Of a stretch of DNA of 64,000 bases, positions 24,601 to 32,557 are shown one piece after another. The notes under the pieces are model-generated. The model made no database searches. It was given only the letters and a program-made list of their open reading frames with translations, and was not told where the DNA came from. The stretch spans positions 186,001-250,000 of the forward strand of contig OZ345363.1 in NCBI GenBank assembly GCA_977006965.1, in the 5' to 3' direction. Source of the stretch: Phymatolithon calcareum. Taxonomy: Eukaryota; Rhodophyta; Florideophyceae; Hapalidiales. Position 1 is the first letter of the stretch; every line of letters begins with the position of its first letter. Made by a program: the position numbers and the translations under genes.

Positions 24601-24738
24601 CACGGGCGACTTGAGCGACGGAGCAGGGGAGGCGTTGTGCAGCGGGACCGGCGGTGTGACGGGGGATCCACGGCCTGGATGATCCGCGGGCGGCGGGGCG
24701 TTGTGGCGACGCGCGGCGGGCAGGAGGTCGGGTGCCAT
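21625..24738 (-). CDS. DPE2: 4-alpha-glucanotransferase DPE2 (CBM20-CBM20-GH77)
   Basis: DPE2 is the cytosolic disproportionating enzyme that moves a glucosyl unit from maltose to a glucan acceptor and releases glucose in starch breakdown. The 1037-residue product has two CBM20 starch-binding modules, about 117-230 and 253-348. A GH77 catalytic barrel starts near 375 (GAGVALPVFSIRTRDSCGVG). The nucleophile is Asp668 in YRIDHILGFFRIW, the acid/base Glu864 in CGEDLG, and the transition-state Asp lies in SSHDVSTLRGWW (912-923). The barrel is interrupted by the insertion typical of DPE2, around 450-560. The ATG gives a 115-residue Pro/Ala-rich leader with no clear transit or signal peptide, longer than in plant DPE2. 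Substrates in a red alga would be floridean starch products in the cytosol (inference). The gene is intact and intronless. Confidence 0.95.
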   Translation of the reverse strand: MAPDLLPAARRHNAPPPADHPGRGSPVTPPVPLHNASPAPSLKSPVRDNLAANGVVTDTPNDVPNSLPAVVTAVKDSVHPKPSAQVPPVPEALEASEASEAEVSQPPKLPPPPPATPVVARVLVRAHTVFGQSIAVQKRRGAHGTPLRCLRAGLWQGDSRFAAGESLSVRFGISTDGVADVAWQSVWRSLPIPPPVRRGPVLVLEDADESDSDAVFRTAAFTDVVFRRRMPESQLDVMKARADAVGIAADSSGIAVVFGVCAPRVAPGDAVYVVGDCAELGGGDNAKAVRLSDADAPVWSACVPISEAVARRSVHYRFIVRDLETGAVRVEENATHELCVADHEWDYLSSGQSGFAPVVVAYVNAPFLYATKWRGAGVALPVFSIRTRDSCGVGEFNDLPRVVDFCVETGHQLLQLLPVNDTTSFNDARDSYPYSAVSCFALHPQYMNLESLGEMPDELFVEFQMQRERLNALPEIDYDEVMRVKQGIIRRMYALQKEEFLKSEHFLQWFNEQEAWLVPYALFRFFMEINGTAEFDRWGKRASVTPDEMEALADVKSFHFDYLGVVYYTQYHLHLQLSRASKYAAEHGVVFKGDLPIGVNRYCADTWLNPHLFRLNMQAGAPPDYFSEGGQNWGFPTYDWEAMSRDGYAWWRERLSHMAKYFHAYRIDHILGFFRIWEIPAGFRTGMSGRFRPVHAISKGELEMRGLWDLDRFTMPYVHDGLLMGAFGDEWWKVKDRFFEPCYDRLKFKAEFDTEIKIEAALKVDKDAPEHERSFNQHVKNVLFGLQNNVCLLRDKDNPDCFHPRFMIDRTSSFNELHSNDWKNNLRELYQDYFYNRQEDLWRASALQKLPMMKDSSDMLVCGEDLGFMPRCVAEVLERTNILSLAVQRMPEGDIEFGIPSEYKYECVASTSSHDVSTLRGWWEEMDGGRRQRYWEHILHRGGGAPEGCNTDIVEAVLSQHLGSPAMWIITPIQDLLGMDAEIRRVISTEEQINDPSNSEHIWCFRLHRDIDSIMAHTPLIEKIATMNKRYSRGSAY

Positions 24739-26028
24739 CGGCGAGCGTGTGGGAAAGATGTGCAAGGGGAGATTGGAGGGAAGGATCGAGATGTGTTGGT
24801 GAGATGTGGGACAGGTTGCTTGTCGTTGAGGGGGTGGGGTTATAAGCGTCGGTGGAAAATGTGAGCGACGGTGGGAATGGTGAGGAAGGCATGATTTCCC
24901 TGCATTTCACTGGACGTTTGCCCAGACGATGATGAGCCGGCCGGCTGCGAGGTTGCAACGGGCGCGAAGTTGTGGTAGGTAGTAATTCGGGAAAAGAAAT
25001 TTCTTGGAGGAAATTTTATTTTTTCGACCGCAACGAGATCGAACAATTATCATCCAATCGATATCAACCAGATATATACCCCGCCAGTGACCGTCCGCCA
25101 CGTCGGAGCACCACTGCCGGGTGTCGCCACGTGGCGCTGCTGCCGGAGATGATGCTGTAATGCTGTGAATGGAGGGTTGGACAGACTGTCCCAGACCGCA
25201 AGGTGTCCCATTCTGCTGGGGAGGGAAGCAAAGTGGGTGACAGTACGAGGCATACGTGTAAATTCTCGAACGGTGCAAGGGGACAGGTAGGAGGGCGTTG
25301 CGGGCGGGGGGGCTGTTTGCTCTGATCGATTGGGACGAAGTTAGGGTGTGAGCGAATGTGAGGGTGCACACTCGACGCGCGGGGAGGGAATAGGAGGGGC
25401 TTGTGAGCGATGGGAGCGGACGGGGCAGGTTGACAGATGATGAGTGGAAGCTGGTTAGAGTCACACGGGCATCACGTGCAGATACAGGACCTATTGCAGG
25501 AGGTGTGTACGTTGTAGATAGAGTGAGAAGCGCATTGCGTTAGGTATTCCCGTCGCTTCATTTTTCGAGCGATGCGTGCACTGATTTTACAAATCGCTGG
25601 TACTGTGGAAACATATGAAGTATGTATGTATGCTCGAACGGGCCGGCGGTGTACGTGCGGCACAGCGAGGTGTGCACGCTGGCTGTGTTGTGTCCGCTCC
25701 CATTCTCCGTCGCACGACGGAGAATGGGAGCGGACAGTGCAAACTGGCCGAACTTGTATGGAATGATGTTTCCCAACCTTGTGCCAGCTGTGCGGACGGA
25801 GTGGAAACACTCTACCGGCGTAGCAGCCGTAAAACGGGTGCGTTCGTTCGATGCACACTGTGTGCACACAGGGAGAAGAAGACGATGAACTGTCTGCATG
25901 GATGACGTGCACGACAAGAGGTCAATGCATCGGGAGAGGGGAAGATAAGACTGAAAATACAACGACAAATGTTCAGTTTAGTTCTATCTACACCCAATAA
26001 GAATAAATGTTAGCAATACAGACGGCAT
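24739..26028. other. Upstream region of DPE2; no gene seen
   Basis: This interval lies between the 5' end of DPE2 and the 3' end of the second psq-HTH gene. It is G-rich on the plus strand as far as about 25460 and lacks a recognisable coding frame; long minus-strand frames here are compositional. TATATATACCCCGCC-like sequence near 25074-25084 and TTATAAGCG at 24840 are candidate promoter elements of DPE2. A 22-bp-arm hairpin lies at 25691-25736. Confidence 0.4.
25691..25736. repeat. Hairpin, 22-bp perfect arms, 2-nt loop
   Basis: The left arm begins TGTCCGCTCCCATTC and the right arm ends GAATGGGAGCGGACA. All 22 positions pair and only CA lies between the arms. No coding frame explains it. 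Confidence 0.9.
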
Positions 26029-26385
26029 CTAAAATCTGCCCGGTGTCTGCGGTTGCGTACACAAAAGATCTGCTATACGGGTGCGTTGTGGCGGTGTGTC
26101 GTCCGCGAGCAGGAAGCGAATACCACATTTCTTAGGCGGCGAAACACGGGAACGTTTGGACGAAGATGACGACGAAGGGGATCGTCTGCGTGGCGGTTCC
26201 ACGCCTCGGTTTGCCTGGATGTACCGGTGCACGGTGCTCTTGGGGAGTCCGAATATCAGGGCTGCCTTCCGAACGGAGACGCGAGTTCCGCCGGCGTTGC
26301 CGCGCTCTACGAGCGCTACCGCGGCGGCCACTCGGGAGATGCGATCCTCGTCAGCGGACAATGAGGCAGGAGACAGGTTACTCAT
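26029..26385 (-). CDS. Small Pipsqueak-type helix-turn-helix protein, paralogue
   Basis: This 118-residue protein is the close paralogue of the one at 13431-13751, in the opposite orientation 12.3 kb away. Shared blocks are VAAAVALVERG (17-27), SVRKAALIFGLPKSTVHRY (the HTH_psq helix-turn-helix), QANRGVEPPRRRS and PPKKCGIRFLL. It differs in a serine run (SPSSSSSSKRSR) and a longer C-terminal tail (TRIADLLCTQPQTPGRF). The ATG is followed directly by the same Ser-rich leader. There is no catalytic domain, so a DNA-binding regulator or a domesticated transposase fragment is the likely identity. TTATAA at 26500-26505 lies about 120 bp upstream. Confidence 0.8.
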   Translation of the reverse strand: MSNLSPASLSADEDRISRVAAAVALVERGNAGGTRVSVRKAALIFGLPKSTVHRYIQANRGVEPPRRRSPSSSSSSKRSRVSPPKKCGIRFLLADDTPPQRTRIADLLCTQPQTPGRF

Positions 26386-26849
26386 GCTGATGTGGATAGT
26401 GAATGAAAAATAAAACAGTTGCTTTTTGCTAGGGTAGTGGAGAGCTTGCTTGTGGTTTGTTGAGGTGATGAACGGTTGAAACAGTGAGTTGCGGGATGGT
26501 TATAAAGGGAGGAGACTGGATGTGGAAGTGGGATGAGGTATTGTACAGTATTTCTGCGAGGAACGATCCCCACGGCGCCATTCATGCTTTCCCCGATGAC
26601 GCGCCAGCCAGCCGCGATCGGCCACAACCGTCGTGAGGGCGTTCCGCAATTGGCTTTTTGCCTCGCCCGAGGCTCCTTCTCGCCACTACGACCTCCATAT
26701 CATAGAGTCTCTCATTATCCCCCTCCCTATTTTGAGCACTGTCCACGGCGCTAAAACGTGTTTGACAATGCCGTGACTGTCACGCACTGTAAGAATATGT
26801 GGAAAATAACGCACGTTCGCGCAACACGGCGACGGTGACCTACAGTACA

Positions 26850-26900
26850 GTACCTCCACAAAGGGTGCACCCTTGTGGGATGCACCCTTTGTGGAGGTAC
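26850..26900. repeat. Inverted repeat, 20-bp perfect arms
   Basis: GTACCTCCACAAAGGGTGCA at 26850-26869 pairs exactly with 26881-26900 across an 11-nt loop. TACAGTAC motifs flank both sides. Confidence 0.9.
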
Positions 26901-28637
26901 AGTAAGTTTTGCGGCCCAAGAATTTGGGCAAGTTGACCTCGTCCGCGCCCGTGATGATCAGCATGATGGCTGGGACGTTTCTGGTTTGCACAGCGCAGGA
27001 GGGCGTTTGGAGAGATCGTAAGTCTGTTGGACAGCCATAATAACGGGGGGCATATGTAATGTTTCCGATCTACCGTGAAGACGGAAGATGAAGATTTTCG
27101 TTGTGTGCGAGAAATTACTGTGGCACCGTAAGCACAGTACATCCAGCAACTTTTGCACTGAGGACGACCAGCTCACGTATTGTATTGTGTACGTGCAGAA
27201 ATAGGGACCGAAGTTGGGTCCATCTGCGCATGTGGCGCACCCTGCGAGCGCTACATGGCGGCTGCGCCGTCACGGTGTAGTGCAAGGAGTCGAAGGCGCG
27301 TGAAAGTCGTGTACTTCCATGATCATTCATCATGAGAATCATCATCATGATGGGAGTACACACGCTTTTGAGATGCCAGCAGGTGAGATGATCACCGTGA
27401 GTTGCGTGCGTGGGACGAACGATGAGATTGAGCAACGGCTGCCGTTGCGGGGTACAGAGTGTGGCCGATGATTGGGTGCCGCATACGACTCAAACGTGCA
27501 GCTGCTTTGTGCACCCTGCCACTGGTCACCTTGCTGTCCTCCCCGACTCTTGTTTACGTGCATGCCGGAATTGTGGACAAGAGTTAAATTTAAAGTTATG
27601 GCCAATGGAAGAAGACCACGGGAACGGCGGAATGCCGCGGAGTTCCGCTTCAAACAATCAACCCGCCCGCCACCCCGTCCGGTCCGATGCACCTCCTCGT
27701 AGATTCCGCCGCTCTTGTGCATGCAGCTTTGCCGGAATCTTGCATACTATACTGTACATTTGAATTGATGTGTCTATTCACAAAGTCATCACCGTGCTAT
27801 CATCGCGGGGAGGAGCGCTGGCTTCCCCACTCGAATAAGTACTGTAGGGCAACAGAGATGTAAATCATCGCACAACGCTAGAGTTGCAATTATTTAAAGA
27901 GCAACGCCATCTACGAATCTTGTGTGTCTACGCCTCTTTCTCAAGGAAGTCTCTTGCTATGTGAAAGTTTCCTCAAAGTTTGGAGCTGCGTTGGTATGTT
28001 TTAGATAGAATTTACGCATCCTGCTCTTCGCAAGGGGTGATTGAGGCTGCTAAAGAGTCGTTTTGCGTCACTTGTTTTGCAGGGAGCAACTCATGAAAAC
28101 TGTACGGCTCACTGTTTCTACAGTACTCTATCACACAGCCGTTTTCTTCATTTTCAAAAACAAAAGCAGGCAGTACAGTAGGGAAGGCCAGGCCAGGGTT
28201 GAAGGGTGTCAACTCGACAATACAGTATCGCCATTGCCTCTCATCCATTCCACAATTTTCGTCAAGGTCGCGCAGGTTGTGTGTAAGACGAGACTGGGCA
28301 CGTGAAAGTCAGCCAACAGTAAAAGCCAGGCGTAACGCAGGACGACCCGTTCTGACGGCGCTACCCACGCCTCCATGTATCCCGTGGTCGCCGAGACGCC
28401 AGCACAGAAGTGGCCTTGTCTCCAGTTATGGCACTTCTCTACCGGTTTGCTGCTGAGGAGTCCAATCACCGTGATCTTTCCACGCACGGCATGCACTTCT
28501 CGTTTTGATTGTTACTTGTACTGGTCAGTACGGTGCAGTATGATGTGCGCCACCGGTACAGTTTCGAATAGGCCTCCAAATCGGACTGTGCAGTTCGTTG
28601 AAAGCAGGAGAGGGAAAGAAGACTGAAGTCTTCGGAG

Positions 28638-28707
28638 CACGAAATGTTGAAGACTTCCAACATGTTCAACCTCAAACATGTTGGTTGGAAGTCTTCAACA
28701 TTTCGTG
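28638..28707. repeat. Inverted repeat, 29-bp arms, 8-nt loop
   Basis: The left arm (28638-28666, starting CACGAAATGTTGAAGACTTC) pairs with the right arm (28675-28707). The only difference is a 4-nt duplication (TTGG) in the right arm. Confidence 0.88.
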
Positions 28708-29548
28708 TCCTAGGACAGCATCAAGCCAAATTAGAATTATTCACTCTTCTGCGGACAAAGTTTCGGTGAACCCCATGATATCATACGTCGTCGAATTGCC
28801 CCCAGTTGCCTCCATCTCTACAACTCGCCGCTGTCAGCCATCTGTAAGAAAAGGTCATCGTTGTAGCACACACATCTAAATTTCGCACGAATTCCGTAAT
28901 GCGACCTGTGAATTGCACAAATGTTTGAAATACTCCGAAGGTTAAATTTACGCAGCAGCCAACTAATTTACAAAAAAAACTTTTTCGGAAATGTGTCATC
29001 AGTCCCAAATCGAGATACACAGTGTCAAATCCACACACCATTTTGAAAAGCTCCACAGTGCACCGTGCAGGTGTGAACTGTATGGTGTCGTTCAGTCGCT
29101 ATGGGTGAGTCTCCTCTCCGTAAAGCTTAAAGTCAAAGATATCATACCATGGCACCTCTGTCTTAGTTTCAACTGTAAACTGAACCACGCTGTGCTTTAC
29201 AGTACTTAGATTTGTAGTACTGTAGGTTTTTCAAAATGGCAAATCGGCGTTAAGCATTTACGCTGCAGCGACAATGGTTTCCGTTCAACAAGATGCCCTT
29301 GTGAATTCATGTTTCTTAACTCCAAGCTATAACTTTATGCCCTTGCGACAATTCTGTACAGTACTGTACAATACACTCTATTTCCGTCTCTGCGTACGTA
29401 GCCTTGTCGATCCAGGTGGATGTCGTTTATTTCAGTACTGTACGCGCGTACAATACTGAATAGTCGACATCCACTTGGAACAACAAGGCGCATACTATAC
29501 AGTAAAGTCGATTCAAAAGCCCAACAGTGTACAGTAATATAACTTACG

Positions 29549-29823
29549 TGCCCTGAATTCTCCGAATGTTCACAATAACCCGCGGCAGCCGTTGCGTGCC
29601 TGCCCAAACACAGCAATACATGCTCACCGCAGTGGAATATCCCTGCCTTGCAGAAAGGTACAGCACAACTCACTTCCCACTCCGTCAGCAACGTACACTC
29701 TCGTCTTCTGTAAACCTCAGTGACAGAGGGTTGCCCATCGGGAAGCATCTTGTTTGGCGTGTTCACTTTTCCATAGGCATCGACGCGCATTGCAGAGTTT
29801 ATGCAGACAAGAACCAAAGTCAT
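29549..29823 (-). CDS. Possible exon of a cysteine-rich secreted protein
   Basis: I do not recognise this gene and only suspect it. An ATG at 29823 opens MTLVLVCINSAMRVDAYG, which could be the end of a signal peptide. It follows a sequence typical of a 3' splice site (pyrimidine tract and TTTTAG). About 90 residues follow with eight cysteines, several in the spaced pattern CTLLTEWEVSCAVPFC and HCGEHVLLC. The stretch ends at GGGCAC followed by GTAAGT, a consensus donor. No convincing upstream or downstream exon was found. It may be chance. Confidence 0.2.
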
Positions 29824-30394
29824 GGCGCCCACTAAAACAGAAAGCAGAAGGCAGCACTTGTTTCTGTGCTTTATATTTTGACAAACAAGCGGCAAACCAT
29901 TCCAATTCCAGCTTTCAATCCTCCGGCGCGCGGAGCTGTGGCCATGTCACGCACTATCCCTCATCCCACGTTCACAGTGTCAATGCCTTCAACCTCAACT
30001 AACTCCAGATGTACTCCACCCAGTTTAGCAGAATTGGCCATTTTTCATATGCTTACTATTTTTGATCCATAATCTCCTTGATTCTCATCTCACTTCCAAC
30101 TCCTGTATCGTAGAGGTGTGTAGGGAGCATTTTCCCAGCTTTTGGAGCGTCTCATCCACCACCTTTTCCAGCACATTTCACTGGAGTACGGCAATGACTT
30201 CTAACTGCACATCTCGGACCGGTTTTCTCTGGAAATGTGGTCTGTTGACCATCCTCCTGAGAATCTTGGTGTTCTTTCTCTTCTTTGAGGGGGAGTCCAG
30301 GGTGCAAAACAGTGTTTCTATGAACTCGCTTGTGCGCCACCTCTCTGTTTTTTTCAATATATCTCGCAAAGAGGTGGGCGGGGTCACTCCCACC

Positions 30395-30777
30395 CTTCTT
30401 GATGATGATGATGATTGCTTTATTCCCCTAGGAGGCTAGCACGTCTAGAAGGCTTCATTTGATTCCACTTGCTGAGGTCGGAGGCGCTTTTTTATGGCCG
30501 ATTCGATATCTTGGTCCGATTTTGAGTGGTTCGCTTGAGAGCGCTTCTTGGCGTCTTCTCCACCTGCAGCTCTCCTTAGTGGAGAAGCCGCCCGCAGCGA
30601 CCAGGCGGCTCCATGATCGTTCGAATGGGATGACCATCCACCAATCTTACAGTACAACCACCGTCGTTGATTCGCAACCGCCACGCATATCATATGATAT
30701 TGTAATGACAAAGACTCCAAGAGCGCGCTCGAGCGGAGAAAACGTTGTGCTCGTCTTAGCTTTGAATTGTATTGCAT
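30395..30777 (-). mobile_element. LINE 3' end fragment
   Basis: On the minus strand a frame ends in RPQQVESNEAF and a stop. TAGACGTGCTAGCCTCC, GGGGAATAAAGCAATC and (ATC)n follow. The copy at 8776-9245 has the same end, and a third related tail (GGGGAATAAAGCATTCATT) lies at 38840-38865 on the plus strand. The (ATC)n tail is typical of a non-LTR retrotransposon. No reverse transcriptase part is present, so this is a 5'-truncated copy. Confidence 0.6.
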
Positions 30778-31247
30778 TCTGCATTTCCACGATCTAACCT
30801 TACATGGGTTTCGGCATCTCTGCAGTCAAAAAGAGCGGCACTCGAGACTCTCGATCCATCACTCTTGCGGCTCCTCACTTCTGCTCTTCAAAAAGATCGG
30901 CATGTGATGTCGGGACACGCCGATCTCGTGTCTCCAACACTCCATCATGGGGTGATTACTACAGTACTCGTCAAAGTGTCCGCGTAGGCCACTGCAGTAC
31001 AGTATAGACATTGCATCAATGTGACTATTGCACAGATGGCACAGAAGACCCTTCATGTTTTCATGAACGTAGGAAACCGGTCTCACGTGCTGATTTACAC
31101 AATATTATGCTCCTCTCTATCAAAATCAACACCGTGAACCGTGTCACTTCACTGTGCACTCATCATGAGTGAGGAAGGGCCTTCACGATGTCATATGTTG
31201 TGATCATCACCTTAATGGCTTATCGCGTCGTGCGGCACATTAAATTT

Positions 31248-31348
31248 TGTGTTTGTTTTCCTGCCCTGTCGAAACTCCTCGCGAGCAGTTTCCATTTCCC
31301 ACGCGAGATCTTGCTTAAACTGCTCGACAGGGCAGGAAAACGAACACA
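31248..31348. repeat. Inverted repeat, 24-bp arms, 53-nt loop
   Basis: Arms at 31248-31271 and 31325-31348 pair at 23 of 24 positions; the core is TTTTCCTGCCCTGTCG. The loop itself contains CTCGCGAG. Confidence 0.88.
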
Positions 31349-31397
31349 CACACGATGCAACGAGGCACTTTTCTGATCCAAAGCATCATAAGGATGA

Positions 31398-31529
31398 GAG
31401 CGACGCGACGTGTCAGTAATCCTACTCGAGTCAGTTTTCCTCTAGAGGAACGCTCGAGACTCAGTCGAGTCTTCCCCTAGAGGAAGACTCGAGACTCAAA
31501 CAGGATTACTGACACGTCGCGTCGCGCTC
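31398..31529. repeat. Compound hairpin with nested palindromes
   Basis: Outer arms of about 26 bp (starting GAGCGACGCGACGTGTCAG and ending CTGACACGTCGCGTCGCG) enclose about 80 nt that contains two smaller palindromes, TTCCTCTAGAGGAA and a repeat centred on CCTAGAGG. The right outer arm has two extra bases. It would fold as a cruciform with two internal stem-loops. Confidence 0.88.
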
Positions 31530-32265
31530 ACCCTTCAATCCGCTCACAGAGCGCGGCATCTTCACTTGGCGGTCACCACAGTGCAGTACTGTACTCCTCG
31601 CTTTCCATCCACTCACAGCACGCAGCATCCCTCGTAAATTACTATGATACAATACATCACTACAAGGCGACTTGTGGTGCACTGTACAGTATATGAAGCA
31701 TCCGTGCGTCAAGGAACAAGTTCAACGACTTTTGAAGCCGGAGAATGATGCACGACGGACTCGCCAAATCTGCTTAATGCCGCACGTGGGAGAAGATAAG
31801 TGCCATTGCTGATCACTGCAGCCTCGTGTCTCCGGTCAGTAAGTCACACCATATGTCACAACACTTTACAGCACTTCTGTATACAGCGCGTGAGTAGCGT
31901 CCGTCCAGACCGTGCTGTTTTCTGTATGTAGAGAGTGTGCACACTGACACGTTGAGTGTCGGCGTCTCGAGTTGACAGCAGAAATTGTCCATCTCATGCG
32001 GGCCCTAAGACATCTTTTCAATGTTGCGATAATTGTTCAAACTAGGGTTTGCATCAGGACGCAGATTCAAACCACTTTCTGCGCAGCTCTGCGATTTGAC
32101 ATCCCAGTGGGTACAACAGATTGAACTTCTGCTTTTTCTGACCATTCTGCGCCTGACCGGACGAAGCTTAAAACCATATGCAGCGGCGGCCTGCGATTTG
32201 AACACGTTAAATATTATTGTATATATAAGGTGCTCAATGGCCAGAAAAAGAAGAACTTTTTAATC

Positions 32266-32345
32266 GAAGTTTATTTTTAAAAAAAAGCCCCACAGACTTC
32301 CGAACATATTGGCAAGGCTTTCGCAGTTGCTGCCTACCTGCAAAA
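32266..32345 (+). repeat. Interspersed repeat R3, copy 1
   Basis: GAAGTTTATTTTT, AAAAGCCCCACAG, GGCAAGGCTTTCGCAGTTGC and TACCT blocks recur in the same order at 44098-44210. Between blocks the two copies differ in length. No coding capacity is visible. Confidence 0.5.
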
Positions 32346-32557
32346 GAAGAACTGCAATCCAGTTCTTCTTTTACTGGCCATTCTGCCCCTGATCGAGAAT
32401 GCGGCTCGGGACACCCGCATCCCATTGCCTTGTTTCGCACGGCGTATTGGGCATTGCAAATTAAGTTGTTATGCGACTTTCATCATGCGAAGATGATTGA
32501 ACGGAATTGATGCGAAGGAGCGACGAGTTGAGACTGTAGTCTGTTTTAGTACAACAT

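Larger units (their letters stand above)
26386..32557. other. Gene-poor region rich in hairpins and GTACTGTA motifs
   Basis: No gene with a recognisable domain lies here. Contents are hairpins at 26850-26900, 28638-28707, 31248-31348 and 31398-31529, a weaker inverted repeat around 29401-29488 (arms beginning GCCTTGTCGATCC), an R1-like fragment near 27960-28010, a LINE 3' end at 30395-30777 and a possible exon at 29549-29823. The 16-nt palindrome TGTACAGTACTGTACA lies at 29355-29370. The segment 32000-32440 has internal repeats related to TTCTGACCATTCTGCGCCTG. Confidence 0.45.

Noticed and set aside
22405-24864. Long plus-strand frames of 347 and 456 codons opposite DPE2
   Set aside because: They are shadows of the conserved DPE2 frame and encode basic, repetitive residues without any domain.
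24907-25464. A 185-codon minus-strand frame upstream of DPE2
   Set aside because: It has no recognisable domain, its composition follows the G-rich plus strand, and it sits where the DPE2 promoter and leader are expected.
31398-31529. Terminal repeats of a small transposon
   Set aside because: No target duplication flanks the arms, and the interior consists of nested palindromes only.
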